A DNA stretch of 64,000 nucleotides, taken from assembly GCA_017451645.1 (NCBI GenBank), contig JAFTNZ010000019.1, positions 1 to 64,000 on the forward strand. Direction: 5' to 3'. This document shows positions 18,371-27,595 of this stretch, one piece after another. The position numbers and the translations under genes were made by a program. Source of the stretch: Bacteroidaceae bacterium (GTDB lineage Bacteria; Bacteroidota; Bacteroidia; Bacteroidales; Bacteroidaceae). Numbering within the stretch: the stretch's first letter is position 1; each line of letters begins with the position of its first letter. A model generated the notes under the pieces. It saw only the letters and a program-made list of their open reading frames with translations. It ran no database searches and was not told the DNA's origin.

Positions 18371-19014
18371 AGTTGTCGCATCCGATGGATAACCTCTGCT
18401 GGTGAGGAGGATTTGAACACATGGCTACCCGCTACCAGAATGTCAGCACCTGCCTCTGTCAGCAAGGCTCCTGTCTCATCATTCACTCCACCGTCAACCT
18501 CAATCAGAGCCTGTGAGTTTGTGCGTTGGATGATGGCTTTCAGCTCACGTACTTTTTCGAGGGTGTGAGGAATAAACTTTTGTCCACCGAAACCGGGATT
18601 GACACTCATCAGCAACACCATATCGACATCTCGGATGATGTCGGCCAATAGTGCTACGGGAGTGGCAGGGTTCAGCGTGACACCGGCTTTCATACCGGTC
18701 TCTTTAATTTGCTGGATTATGCGGTGTAGGTGTGGGCATGCTTCGTAGTGGACATTCATCATGTAGGCTCCCAATGCTTTCACCTCAGGAATGAACTTTT
18801 CCGGATTGACAATCATCAGATGTACATCGAGCGGTTTTTTACAGAGGGCCGCCACATGTTTCAGTACGGGAAATCCAAAAGATATGTTGGGGACGAATAC
18901 ACCGTCCATAACGTCCAAGTGAAGCCAGTCTGCTTCGCTGGAATTAATCATCTCAATATCGGCCTGCAGGTTGGCAAAGTTTGCAGCTAACAGGGAAGGG
19001 GCTATTCTTGTCAT
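18367..19014 (-). CDS. rpe: Ribulose-phosphate 3-epimerase
   Basis: This is a 215-residue TIM-barrel enzyme interconverting ribulose-5-P and xylulose-5-P in the pentose phosphate pathway. Motifs are HLDVMDGVFVPNISFG, DVHLMI, MSVNPGFGGQKFIP and EVDGGVN. ATG at 19014 (MTRIAPSLLAANF) matches the family start; a longer frame to 19200 is not conserved and passes the promoter box. Its stop overlaps the comEC-like GTG start. Confidence 0.96.
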   Translation of the reverse strand: MTRIAPSLLAANFANLQADIEMINSSEADWLHLDVMDGVFVPNISFGFPVLKHVAALCKKPLDVHLMIVNPEKFIPEVKALGAYMMNVHYEACPHLHRIIQQIKETGMKAGVTLNPATPVALLADIIRDVDMVLLMSVNPGFGGQKFIPHTLEKVRELKAIIQRTNSQALIEVDGGVNDETGALLTEAGADILVAGSHVFKSSSPAEVIHRMRQL

Positions 19015-19041
19015 ACCAGTATATGATTTGCTTATCTCTTG

Positions 19042-19049
19042 CAAAGATA
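19042..19049 (-). promoter_or_regulatory. rpe promoter, -7 box
   Basis: TATCTTTG on the minus strand matches TAnnTTTG and lies 28 bases upstream of the rpe ATG. A matching -33 TTTG is not seen at the expected distance. Confidence 0.5.
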
Positions 19050-19258
19050 AGCATTTCCTTTTGATTAACCTAACATAAGGCCGGGCAAAGTTTCGGGCAG
19101 TAGTGTCGAAGCCCGATAATTGCGCGCAAAAGTCCGAAGGAAGTGGAGCGATTTGGCGCTTGGAGACTTGTGCAGGCAGACAAACAACTGTTTGCTGCAT
19201 GAATTTTCTGAGATTTCAAAGGAACAGGATGAAGAAGTAATTTTTTTATTCATAGGCA

Positions 19259-19308
19259 AAACTCCGATTATTTTCATTTTACTTCTTAAACGGGAATAAT
19301 CGGAGTTT
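19259..19308. repeat. 14-bp perfect inverted repeat, 3' of the sigma factor gene
   Basis: AAACTCCGATTATT (19259-19272) and AATAATCGGAGTTT (19295-19308) are perfect complements around a 22-base loop. It lies 25 bases after the sigma-factor stop, so it may terminate or protect that transcript, but on the minus strand it is followed by only a short T run. Between here and rpe (19050-19258) I see no convincing gene. Confidence 0.6.
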
Positions 19309-19333
19309 AGTGTGTGGAATCTTTAATTTTTGA

Positions 19334-19927
19334 TTAATAGACTGTCAGCACAATGTTTTTCTCTTCAGCCATGCGGCGAAGGTTGAGCAGGGCATAGCGC
19401 ATCCGTCCTAACGAAGTGTTGATGCTTACTCCCGTGATATCTGCAATCTCTTTGAATGACAGGTTCTGGTAATAGCGCATGTGCACTACTTCACGTTGAT
19501 TTTCGGGGAGCATCTCTACCAGTCTTCCTACATCTTCCAATATCTGGTCGAAAACCATCTGTTTTTCAATGGTGTCTTCGGAAAACTTGATGTTGTTGAA
19601 CAAATCTGCATCTGTCTCGCTGTCGGAAATTTGGTTCTCATTTCGTTCCTGACGGAAAAAGTCAATGACCAGATTGTGTGCTATACGGGTCAGCCATGCT
19701 GAGAATTTGCCGTTGTCAGTATAACGTCCTTGCTGGATTGTCACAATGGCTTTGACGAAAGTTTCCTGAAAGAGGTCTTCGGTGAGTTCCTCGTTGTGCA
19801 CGATGAAATAAATATAAGAATAGATTTTGTTCTTATATCTATCCAACAAAACATCAAAAGCCTGATTGTTGCCTTCTGAATACAAAGCGACCAATGCATC
19901 ATCGGTCATCTTCTTCAATTGTTCCAT
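19334..19927 (-). CDS. ECF-type RNA polymerase sigma factor
   Basis: This 197-residue protein has sigma region 2 (ALYSEGNNQAFDVLLDRY, NEELTEDLFQETFVKA, FSAWLTRIAHNLVIDFFR) and region 4 (LPENQREVVHMRYYQNLSFK, EIADITGVSINTSLGRM). An acidic linker (SDSETDADLF) joins them. No anti-sigma gene lies beside it, which is unusual for classic ECF factors but common for the constitutive Bacteroides copies. Regulated genes are unknown. Confidence 0.92.
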   Translation of the reverse strand: MEQLKKMTDDALVALYSEGNNQAFDVLLDRYKNKIYSYIYFIVHNEELTEDLFQETFVKAIVTIQQGRYTDNGKFSAWLTRIAHNLVIDFFRQERNENQISDSETDADLFNNIKFSEDTIEKQMVFDQILEDVGRLVEMLPENQREVVHMRYYQNLSFKEIADITGVSINTSLGRMRYALLNLRRMAEEKNIVLTVY

Positions 19928-20075
19928 TACTTCTTTTCTTTTCTATTATTAGAGTAATGTCTTTCCTATAGGCTGATTCTTTTTTAGTTAATAAAACAAT
20001 TTGCACTTTATTTTCGGATGCAAATAAAAGCATTATTTGTGAGACTTGCAACTTTTTTTGCCTTTTTCTTTGTCG

Positions 20076-21053
20076 TTACCGCACACATAGGCCGGATATG
20101 TTTTTGAATCCGTTCAGAAAGTCGTTGATTGACATGCGTTTCTTGCCTGCTAATTGTAGCGATTGGATATATAAGTATCCGTCGGATAGGGCTATACGTA
20201 GATAGGTCTTCCCATCGGAAGAAACGGCACCGATTTTTTCCTCGTGTGAGAAAAATTTTTTCTCTGTCTGGAAAATTTTCAGTACTTGTGAAGTGCCGTC
20301 GGTGCTGACCAATTCCGTCCATGCGGCAGGGTAGGGCGATAGTCCTCGTACAAAGTCATAGACACCTTTCACTCCTTTCTTCCAATCGATGCGGCAGGTG
20401 TCCTTGAATATTTTAGGTGCCGGTCGGATATCTTCTGCAGACAAATCCACCAGTTCTTCCTGCGGGATGGGCTTTACTGTGCCGGCCAAGATGGCATCGA
20501 CCGTTTCGGTGACAAGTTTTCCTCCGAGCATCATCAGTTTGTCATGAATCACTTCCACATTGTCTTCATCAGCAATGGGCACGTGTACCTGTTGGATGAC
20601 TTCTCCCGTGTCAATCTCGTGTTTCAGGAAAAAGGTGGTAATCCCCGTTTCTGTATCTCCGTTGATGATGGCCCAATTGATAGGGGCAGCTCCTCTATAT
20701 TGAGGTAAGAGTGATGCGTGCAGGTTGAAGGTCCCCAGGGGAGGCATGTTCCATACCACTTCGGGAAGCATACGGAAGGCAACCACTATTTGCAGATCAG
20801 CTTTCAGTGAGCGGAGTTCTTCTATAAAAGTTTCATCCTTCAGATTGACAGGTTGTAGTACAAGCAATCCCTTTTCCTGTGCATATTGCTTGACAGGGCT
20901 TGGTTGGAGCACACTTCCGTGGCGGCCCATAGGCTTGTCCGGCATGGTGATGACGCCCACTACATTGTATCCACCCTCAACGAGGCTGCGCAAACTCTCT
21001 ACGGCAAAGTCGGGAGTGCCCATATAAACGATTCTCAAGTCTTTTTTCTGCAT
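20076..21053 (-). CDS. fmt: Methionyl-tRNA formyltransferase
   Basis: This 325-residue enzyme adds a formyl group to initiator Met-tRNA. The N-terminal domain has RIVYMGTPDFAVESL, the folate site FNLHASLLPQYRGAAP with the catalytic Asn-His pair, and GDTETGITTFFL; the C-terminal domain binds tRNA. Its partner def, the deformylase gene, is far away at 60188, not adjacent as in many bacteria. It is downstream of the ClC channel gene with a 61-base gap. Confidence 0.96.
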   Translation of the reverse strand: MQKKDLRIVYMGTPDFAVESLRSLVEGGYNVVGVITMPDKPMGRHGSVLQPSPVKQYAQEKGLLVLQPVNLKDETFIEELRSLKADLQIVVAFRMLPEVVWNMPPLGTFNLHASLLPQYRGAAPINWAIINGDTETGITTFFLKHEIDTGEVIQQVHVPIADEDNVEVIHDKLMMLGGKLVTETVDAILAGTVKPIPQEELVDLSAEDIRPAPKIFKDTCRIDWKKGVKGVYDFVRGLSPYPAAWTELVSTDGTSQVLKIFQTEKKFFSHEEKIGAVSSDGKTYLRIALSDGYLYIQSLQLAGKKRMSINDFLNGFKNISGLCVR

Positions 21054-21114
21054 AGTTTTCTGTCTTTACTTATAGGTCTGTTTGTGTTACAGTTCTTTCC
21101 GTATTCTTAATCGC

Positions 21115-22935
21115 TTAATCTTCTGAGAAGTCCACCAACACTTGGCGGTAGGTGTCAAACACCTTTGATTTCGACACAAAACCAAGGTATTTGCCATCCG
21201 CATCATCCACGGGGAGATTCCATGCATCTGTTTCATCGAATTTTTTCATCACCACTTCCATCGGGTCGTTCACACTTAAACGGCAGGGAGCGGAAATCAT
21301 CAATTTATCCACCTTGAAGCGGTGGTAAAGTTCCTGACGGAACATGATGTTTCGGATGTCATCCATATGTACAATGCCCAACAGCACCCCCCCATCGTTT
21401 ACCACGGGGAAGAGGTTACGCTTTGCTTTTGAAATGGCGTTCACCAATTGTCCCAAGTCCATGTCGGGGCGTATTGTCTGGAAGTCTTTCTCCACTACAC
21501 TCTCCACACGCATCAGTGTCAGCACACTTTTGTCCTTGTGGTGAGTCAGCAGTTCACCTTTACGTGCCAATCGTGCTGCATAGATGCTGTGTGGCTCAAA
21601 AGCCATGATAGTGAGGTAGGCCGATACGGAGGTTATCATGAGCGGCAGGAAGAGGTCGTATCCACCGGTCAGTTCGGCAATAAGGAATATACCCGTCAGT
21701 GGTGCATGCATTACTCCCGACATGAGTCCGGCCATACCCAGCAGGGCAAAGTTCTTCTCTGTCAGAGTGATGCCTCCCAAGGAGAACATGTTGCTGATGC
21801 GTGCCCAAATGAATCCGGTGATACAGCCTAAGAACAGACTGGGTGCAAAGATTCCTCCACATCCTCCTCCTCCGTTGGTGGCGCTGGAGGCAAACACTTT
21901 GAAGATAACGATGAGAGCCAAATAAATAAGCAGCACATTGTTGAAACCGTAGAAGAGCGAATGGTTCATCACCGTGTTCCATTCCTCTGTCGAAGTGCCG
22001 TTGAGCAGCAAATGGATGGTGTCGTATCCCTCGCCATATAGAGGGGGGAAGAGGAAGATGAGCAGGCTTAGCATCGAACCTCCTATCAGCAGTTTTACGT
22101 AAGGCTTGTCGGCAAAACGGCGGAACATCCCTTCGCAGAGATTCATGGCGCGGGTGAAGTAGAGTGATACAAGACCACAAATGATGCCCAGAATGATGAC
22201 GTGTGGGATACGCTCCATGGCAAACGGGCGGTCGAGTTGGAACTCGAACATAGCTTCCGTACCGGTGAAAATGTAAGACATTGTAGCCGCCGTCATACAC
22301 GAAATCATCAGCGGAAGCAGTGAAGCCATGGTGAGATCCATCATTAACACTTCCAGTGTGAACACCAATCCGGTGATAGGTGCTTTGAATATGCCGGCTA
22401 TGGCTCCGGCGGCTCCGCATCCGACGAGTAGCATCAGCTTGCGGTAGTCAATCTTGAGAGCCTGTCCGATATTCGACCCGATGGCCGAACCTGTGAGCAC
22501 GATGGGAGCCTCGGCTCCTACCGAACCTCCGAAACCGATAGTGATGGCACTGGCTACGACAGAGGAATACATATTGTGACGCTTGATGCGTGCTTTCTTT
22601 TGTGAAATGGCATGGAGAATCTTGGTTACCCCATGGCTGATGTCGTCTCTCACCACATAGCGGATGAAGAGCATTGTCAGGAAGATTCCCACCACCGGAT
22701 AAAGCAGGTAGAGTCCGTTGGCGCCTGTCTCGTCGAAGCGGGAAGTCAGTAATCCTTGTATAAGGTGTATCAGTTCTTTCAGAATCAGGGCGGCTGTTGC
22801 TGTAAATATGCCCACGAGAAAGCTGATGCATAGGATGTATTGCTTTTCGCTCACGTGTGCCTCTCTCCAAACGGAGAATCGTTGCAGCAGTGTTGCTTTT
22901 TCTGTCTTTTTTTTATGTCTCATTGCGTTCTTCAT
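21115..22935 (-). CDS. ClC-family chloride channel/antiporter with CBS domains
   Basis: This 606-residue protein has the ClC membrane core: GFGGSVGAEAPIVLTGSAIG carries the conserved gating glutamate at the helix N-terminus, and GGGGCGGIFAPSLFLGC and GMAGLMSGVMHAPLTGI are further ion-path motifs. Two CBS domains fill the last 130 residues and may bind nucleotides. ClC proteins exchange chloride for protons or conduct it; the mode cannot be read here. The start ATG overlaps the stop of the upstream tsaC-like gene by 4 bases. A second in-frame ATG lies at 22923. Confidence 0.93.
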   Translation of the reverse strand: MKNAMRHKKKTEKATLLQRFSVWREAHVSEKQYILCISFLVGIFTATAALILKELIHLIQGLLTSRFDETGANGLYLLYPVVGIFLTMLFIRYVVRDDISHGVTKILHAISQKKARIKRHNMYSSVVASAITIGFGGSVGAEAPIVLTGSAIGSNIGQALKIDYRKLMLLVGCGAAGAIAGIFKAPITGLVFTLEVLMMDLTMASLLPLMISCMTAATMSYIFTGTEAMFEFQLDRPFAMERIPHVIILGIICGLVSLYFTRAMNLCEGMFRRFADKPYVKLLIGGSMLSLLIFLFPPLYGEGYDTIHLLLNGTSTEEWNTVMNHSLFYGFNNVLLIYLALIVIFKVFASSATNGGGGCGGIFAPSLFLGCITGFIWARISNMFSLGGITLTEKNFALLGMAGLMSGVMHAPLTGIFLIAELTGGYDLFLPLMITSVSAYLTIMAFEPHSIYAARLARKGELLTHHKDKSVLTLMRVESVVEKDFQTIRPDMDLGQLVNAISKAKRNLFPVVNDGGVLLGIVHMDDIRNIMFRQELYHRFKVDKLMISAPCRLSVNDPMEVVMKKFDETDAWNLPVDDADGKYLGFVSKSKVFDTYRQVLVDFSED

Positions 22936-23501
22936 TCTCTGATGACTTTGACTTGTCCGTTAGCTCCCAAGCGGATAATTCCCGAAGCTTGCGCCTGCTT
23001 CTTCTCGTGCTGCCGGTAGTTTACGATGTAATCGACGGATTGCTTGACCTCTTCGCTGATTTGGCTGAAGTTGGCCGGTGATGGTTCTCCACTGATGTTG
23101 GCCGAAGTGGAGACAATGGCTTTGCGGAAGCGGAAACACAATTGGCGTGAGAACTCTTCGTCCGTCACCCTTATGCCGATAGTCCCATCTTCTCCCATCA
23201 GATTCGGAGCAAAGTTGCGTGCCCCTTCATAGATGATAGTCAGAGGTTTTGTGGTCAGTTCTATCAAATCCCATGCCATGGGGGGGACATCCTTTACATA
23301 GTAGTTCAGTTTGGCAGGCGAGTCGATGAGCACCAACATTGCCTTGTTGTCTGTCCGATGTTTGATGTCATACACACGCTTCACAGCCTCAGGATTGGTA
23401 GCATCGCATCCGATGCCCCAAATCGTATCAGTAGGATAGAGTATTACTCCCCCCTTGTTCAGCACTTCGAGTGCCTGTTTGATGTCTTCGTTCATGTTCA
23501 T
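22932..23501 (-). CDS. L-threonylcarbamoyladenylate synthase family (TsaC/Sua5/YciO)
   Basis: This 189-residue protein has the YrdC-fold signature GGVILYPTDTIWGIGCDATN and the nucleotide-binding KHRTDNKAMLVLI and SANISGEPSP. TsaC makes threonylcarbamoyl-AMP for the t6A base of tRNAs that read ANN codons. The family also holds YciO-type paralogues of unclear role. It is first in a two-gene unit with the ClC gene. Upstream, a TATATTTG box at 23583-23590 fits a promoter. Confidence 0.9.
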   Translation of the reverse strand: MNMNEDIKQALEVLNKGGVILYPTDTIWGIGCDATNPEAVKRVYDIKHRTDNKAMLVLIDSPAKLNYYVKDVPPMAWDLIELTTKPLTIIYEGARNFAPNLMGEDGTIGIRVTDEEFSRQLCFRFRKAIVSTSANISGEPSPANFSQISEEVKQSVDYIVNYRQHEKKQAQASGIIRLGANGQVKVIRE

Positions 23502-23582
23502 TGTCCCTATACCTTATTATATATAGCAATAAATGCTTTCATCGGCCAATATGTTTTCATATTTCTGTCGGAAAGCGGGATG

Positions 23583-23590
23583 CAAATATA
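23583..23590 (-). promoter_or_regulatory. tsaC-like gene promoter, -7 box
   Basis: TATATTTG on the minus strand fits TAnnTTTG, about 80 bases upstream of the start at 23501. The rest of the 370-base divergent gap (23502-23871) holds the gdhA promoter at 23796-23826 and no gene that I can support. Confidence 0.45.
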
Positions 23591-23795
23591 GATAAAATAT
23601 CTGAGAAAAGAGTCTGTCAGGATGAAAAACGGGATATGAATAGTTTTTTTCGGGGGGAGTGAAACCCTATCTTATGGATTGTAAGACGCAAATGGAGAAT
23701 CAGTGTTGACAATGCCCGAAGACAAATCGTGAAAGCGTTTTGGAAACGTAAAATGAACAAAATGATAGTAAAAACAAAATATTCGCCTTGAAAAA

Positions 23796-23826
23796 TTTGT
23801 CATTTCAATAATTGGTGTTATATTTG
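23796..23826 (+). promoter_or_regulatory. gdhA promoter
   Basis: TTTG (23796-23799), a 19-base spacer and TATATTTG (23819-23826) match the Bacteroidota consensus. The start of transcription should be near 23832, leaving a leader of about 40 bases before the ATG at 23872. Confidence 0.82.
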
Positions 23827-23871
23827 CCTCGTGAAAGATGGCATTTTAACATAACCTTAAAAAGTGTAGCT

Positions 23872-25209
23872 ATGAATATCCAACAAATCATGGCCTCTTT
23901 GGAAGCCAAACATCCGGGAGAATGCGAATATCTGCAAGCGGTGAAGGAAGTGCTTCATTCTATCGAAGAAGTTTACAACCAACATCCGGAGTTCGAGAAA
24001 GCAAGCCTGATAGAGCGCTTGGTTGAACCCGATCGGATTTTCACCTTCAAGGTACCTTGGGTAGATGACAAGGGGAATGTGCAGGTCAATTTGGGTTACA
24101 GGGTACAGTTCAACAATGCTATCGGTCCTTACAAAGGGGGAATTCGCTTCCATGCGTCGGTCAATCTCTCTATCTTGAAGTTCCTCGGTTTTGAGCAGAC
24201 GTTCAAGAATGCGCTCACCACCTTACCCATGGGTGGAGGCAAGGGAGGGTCAGACTTCTCGCCGCGCGGAAAGAGTGATGCCGAAGTGATGCGTTTCTGT
24301 CAGGCCTTCATGTTGGAATTGTGGAGACATTTGGGGCCGGATATGGATGTGCCGGCAGGAGACATCGGAGTGGGTGGACGCGAAGTGGGATATATGTTCG
24401 GTATGTATAAGAAGCTCACACGCGAATTTACGGGTACTTTCACAGGAAAGGGACTTGAATTCGGAGGCTCACTCATACGTCCTGAAGCCACAGGGTTTGG
24501 TGGACTCTATTTTGTTCATCACATGTTGGAGACCAAGGGTATTGACATCAAGGGGAAGACCGTGGCCGTATCCGGTTTTGGCAATGTGGCTTGGGGAGCT
24601 GTTACGAAAGCCACCCAGATGGGGGCAAAGGTCGTGACCATCAGCGGACCCGATGGCTATGTCTATGATGCGGAAGGTATCAGTGGCGACAAGATAGACT
24701 ATATGTTGGAGTTGCGTTCTTCAGGTGAGGACATCGTAGCACCTTATGCCGAGAAGTATCCTTCGGCAACGTTCTATCCGGGGCGTCGTCCGTGGGAGGT
24801 GCAAGTGGATATCGCTTTACCTTGTGCCACCCAGAATGAGTTGGATGGTGAAGATGCCCGCCGGCTTATAGCCAATGGAGTCACCTGTGTGGGAGAAATT
24901 TCCAATATGGGATGTACCCCCGAAGCGATAGAGGCATTTATAGAAAGCCGTACGATGTATGCTCCTGGAAAGGCAGTGAATGCCGGAGGAGTGGCCACGT
25001 CAGGACTGGAAATGAGTCAGAATGCTATGCACATCAGTTGGAGTGCCAAAGAGGTGGACGAACGTCTGCACCAGATAATGCAGGGCATACATAACCAGTG
25101 CGTGCAATATGGCACCGAGCCCGACGGTTACATCAACTATGTGAAGGGGGCTAACATTGCCGGATTCATGAAGGTGGCCAAGGCCATGCTCGCACAGGGT
25201 GTTGTGTGA
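23872..25209 (+). CDS. gdhA: Glutamate dehydrogenase, hexameric type
   Basis: This 445-residue enzyme interconverts 2-oxoglutarate plus ammonia with glutamate, a main route of ammonia assimilation in Bacteroides. It has the substrate-binding IGPYKGGIRFH and LPMGGGKGGSDF lysines, the catalytic PAGDIGVGGREVGYMFG, and a Rossmann nucleotide site (VAVSGFGNVAWGAVTKA). Length and motifs fit the 50-kDa class; the coenzyme preference (NADPH or NADH) is not settled by sequence. ATG at 23872 (MNIQQIMASLE) is chosen because it follows the promoter at the right distance. A terminator follows. Confidence 0.96.
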   Translation: MNIQQIMASLEAKHPGECEYLQAVKEVLHSIEEVYNQHPEFEKASLIERLVEPDRIFTFKVPWVDDKGNVQVNLGYRVQFNNAIGPYKGGIRFHASVNLSILKFLGFEQTFKNALTTLPMGGGKGGSDFSPRGKSDAEVMRFCQAFMLELWRHLGPDMDVPAGDIGVGGREVGYMFGMYKKLTREFTGTFTGKGLEFGGSLIRPEATGFGGLYFVHHMLETKGIDIKGKTVAVSGFGNVAWGAVTKATQMGAKVVTISGPDGYVYDAEGISGDKIDYMLELRSSGEDIVAPYAEKYPSATFYPGRRPWEVQVDIALPCATQNELDGEDARRLIANGVTCVGEISNMGCTPEAIEAFIESRTMYAPGKAVNAGGVATSGLEMSQNAMHISWSAKEVDERLHQIMQGIHNQCVQYGTEPDGYINYVKGANIAGFMKVAKAMLAQGVV

Positions 25210-25287
25210 TGAAAGAATGGAATAGAAAAAAGTTCTCATAATGAAATATCTCGTTTAGTTGTATTTGTATTTTGTATTGTAGTGTTG

Positions 25288-25326
25288 CTGCCTGCCTCCT
25301 GTGACTGGACGCGGGCAGTTTTTTTA
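25288..25326 (+). terminator. gdhA terminator
   Basis: CTGCCTGC (25288-25295) pairs with GCGGGCAG (25311-25318), using one wobble pair, followed by a run of T. It lies about 80 bases after the gdhA stop. Confidence 0.75.
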
Positions 25327-25375
25327 TATGTCGGGGGGAATCTTGTTAATGCGCGTTAACTTCTGGCAGGAATAC

Positions 25376-25405
25376 TTTGTCTTTCAACGAAAAACATTAA
25401 CTTTG
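25376..25405 (+). promoter_or_regulatory. Promoter of the coiled-coil/DJ-1/ispD/recG run
   Basis: TTTG (25376-25379), an 18-base spacer and TAACTTTG (25398-25405) match the Bacteroidota consensus closely. It lies about 30 bases before the ATG at 25438. Confidence 0.75.
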
Positions 25406-25437
25406 CATCGTTTTTAACTTTTCAGGACAGATAGATT

Positions 25438-26313
25438 ATGATGAACAATAAACGAATACTTGTCATTGCCTTGATAACCTTGCTGGCCGTAGGCTTGGGG
25501 GTAGTATCCGTGTTGCTGGTACGCAAGAGTAACGAAAACAAGGAGATGGCTGCTCTCTTTGAAATAGAGAAAGAGGAGATGGAGAATGAATACACCCACT
25601 TCGCCAATCAATATGAGGAACTTCGGGTAAAGATTAACAACGATTCGTTGCAGGTGAAACTGGAACTTGAACAGCAGAAGACACAACGTCTGTTGGAGGA
25701 ATTGCGCCAGACAAAATCTACCAATGCGGCAGAGATTGCCCGACTGAAGAAGGAATTGAAGACGGTGCGTGCTGTCATGCGGAGCTACATCCTGCAGATT
25801 GATTCACTCAACCAACTCAATCAGGCACTCGCTTCGGAAAACAAGAAGGTGAAAGCACAATACCGTCAGGCTGCCGAGCAGATTTCCACCCTTTCTGAGG
25901 AGAAGGAGAGCCTCAATCAGAAAGTGGCATTGGCTGCCCAGTTGGATGCCACAAACATCCGTTTGGTGATGAAGAATAAGCGTGGGAAGGAAACCGAAAA
26001 ACTGAAGCGGGCCACCAAACTGACCATCAGTTTCACCATAGCCAAGAATCCCACGGCCGAGACCGGTGAGCGTAGCATCTATGTGCGCATTGCCAAACCG
26101 AATGGTGACATTCTCAGTAAGGGCGACTACACATTTGAGTACGAGAACCGTCAGTTACAATACTCCATCCGTAAGTATATCGAATACACCGGCGAAGAAC
26201 AGGAAGTGACGGTTTATTGGGATGTCGAGGAATTCCTGGGTGAGGGAACCTATCAGGTGTGGCTCTTCTCGGCCGGCACCATGATCGGGTCACAGAGTTT
26301 CCCGTTGGATTGA
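25438..26313 (+). CDS. Membrane-anchored coiled-coil protein
   Basis: This 291-residue protein has one N-terminal membrane helix (ILVIALITLLAVGLGVVSVLL, about residues 7-27), a long coiled coil rich in E, K, L and Q (about residues 35-175) and a C-terminal beta-rich domain of about 100 residues (LTISFTIAKNPTAETGERS, YIEYTGEEQEVTVYWDVEEF). The coiled coil should project into the periplasm with the beta-domain at its tip. I do not recognise a named family. It is first in a four-gene run ending in recG, with a 31-base gap to the DJ-1 gene. Confidence 0.85.
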   Translation: MMNNKRILVIALITLLAVGLGVVSVLLVRKSNENKEMAALFEIEKEEMENEYTHFANQYEELRVKINNDSLQVKLELEQQKTQRLLEELRQTKSTNAAEIARLKKELKTVRAVMRSYILQIDSLNQLNQALASENKKVKAQYRQAAEQISTLSEEKESLNQKVALAAQLDATNIRLVMKNKRGKETEKLKRATKLTISFTIAKNPTAETGERSIYVRIAKPNGDILSKGDYTFEYENRQLQYSIRKYIEYTGEEQEVTVYWDVEEFLGEGTYQVWLFSAGTMIGSQSFPLD

Positions 26314-26344
26314 AGGTTTAAATATAGATTAAGGAATAGTGTAT

Positions 26345-26896
26345 ATGAAGACAGCTTATGTATTTCTTGCCGACGGCTTTGAAGAAGTCGAAGCTTTGGC
26401 TACTGTAGATATTCTGCGCCGTTCGGGCGTGCAAGTGACCACTGTGTCTGTCCATCCTACCGATGTGGTAACCGGAGCTCATGGAGTATCGGTTGTGGCC
26501 GATAGCTTGTTTGTCGGTCATGCTTATGCCGAGGCAGACATGCTGGTGCTTCCGGGAGGCATGCCCGGTGCTGCCAATCTCGATGCTCATGAGGGAGTGT
26601 GTGCCGCGCTGAAGGCCCATGCCGAAGCAGGCAAATGGTTGGGTGCCATCTGTGCAGCCCCCATGGTGTTTGGCCATTTAGGTTTGCTTGCGGGCAAGAA
26701 GGCAACCTGCTATCCCGGTTTTGAATCTCATCTTGAAGGAGCGGAATATACCGCCTCACCGGTCGAGGTGGATGGCAACATCATTACAGGTAAAGGTCCT
26801 GCCGCCGTCTTCCCCTTTGCCTATGCGTTGGCAGGCGCTTTGGTGGGCGACGGAGTGGTGGCCCAGGTGAAGGCCGGTATGCTGTATCATGGTTGA
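26345..26896 (+). CDS. DJ-1/PfpI family protein
   Basis: This 183-residue protein is of the DJ-1 (YajL/ThiJ) type: FLADGFEEVEALATVDILRR at the start, VLPGGMPGAANL, and the nucleophile elbow GAICAAPMVFG with the conserved reactive cysteine. Proposed roles for relatives are oxidative-stress protection, chaperone activity and disputed protein deglycation. ATG at 26345 is used; a GTG two codons earlier is possible. It lies 14 bases before ispD. Confidence 0.92.
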   Translation: MKTAYVFLADGFEEVEALATVDILRRSGVQVTTVSVHPTDVVTGAHGVSVVADSLFVGHAYAEADMLVLPGGMPGAANLDAHEGVCAALKAHAEAGKWLGAICAAPMVFGHLGLLAGKKATCYPGFESHLEGAEYTASPVEVDGNIITGKGPAAVFPFAYALAGALVGDGVVAQVKAGMLYHG

Positions 26897-26910
26897 GTTG
26901 ATGCACACTT

Positions 26911-27588
26911 ATGAAGAAATACGTCATCATTGTAGCCGGTGGGAAAGGTGTCCGTATGGGGGGGGAAGTGCCCAAGCAATTCCTTCCTATAGGTGGGAGG
27001 CCCGTGTTGATGCGCACAATGGAGGCTTTCCATTCCTACAGTCCGGAGGTATGCCTCGTGTTGGTGTTGCCTGTTGTCCAGCAGGCCTATTGGCAGGAGT
27101 TGTGCGAAAAGCATTCATTTGTCTTGCCTTACCGTTTGGCTGATGGTGGAGAGACCCGTTTCCATTCCGTGAAAAGCGGGTTGGACACTATTCCTGCCGA
27201 TGAAGAGGCATTGGTGGCGGTGCACGATGGAGTGCGTCCTTTTGTTTCGTCCGAGGTGATAGCCCGTTGTTTCGATGAGGCTGCCCGCACGTCCGCAGCA
27301 GTGCCCGTAACAGATGTGGTGGAGACTGTCCGCCATTTGAGTGCCGATGGGCAGAGTGTAACAGTCTGCCGCGACAGTTACAAGTTGGTGCAGACCCCGC
27401 AAGTCTTCTCCCTTCCGTTGTTGCAGAGGGCATATGCTCAAGCCTATGTGCCTGATTTTACTGACGATGCCTCGGTGGTGGAATCTCTTGGACACTCTGT
27501 CACCCTTGTGGCAGGCAACCGCGAAAATATCAAGCTCACCACACCTTTCGATTTGATGATTGCTGAAACGTTGGTGAATAAGTCATAA
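26911..27588 (+). CDS. ispD: 2-C-methyl-D-erythritol 4-phosphate cytidylyltransferase
   Basis: This 225-residue enzyme makes CDP-methylerythritol in the non-mevalonate isoprenoid pathway. The CTP-binding loop is [18 protein letters not shown], followed by the catalytic-site VHDGVRPFV and the C-terminal [14 protein letters not shown]. The length is normal. It lies 7 bases before recG and 14 after the DJ-1 gene. Confidence 0.95.
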   Translation: MKKYVIIVAGGKGVRMGGEVPKQFLPIGGRPVLMRTMEAFHSYSPEVCLVLVLPVVQQAYWQELCEKHSFVLPYRLADGGETRFHSVKSGLDTIPADEEALVAVHDGVRPFVSSEVIARCFDEAARTSAAVPVTDVVETVRHLSADGQSVTVCRDSYKLVQTPQVFSLPLLQRAYAQAYVPDFTDDASVVESLGHSVTLVAGNRENIKLTTPFDLMIAETLVNKS

Positions 27589-27595
27589 CACTACC

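Noticed and set aside
19065-19277. 70-residue minus-strand frame upstream of rpe
   Set aside because: It begins inside a hairpin and overlaps the rpe promoter box, and its composition is not protein-like.
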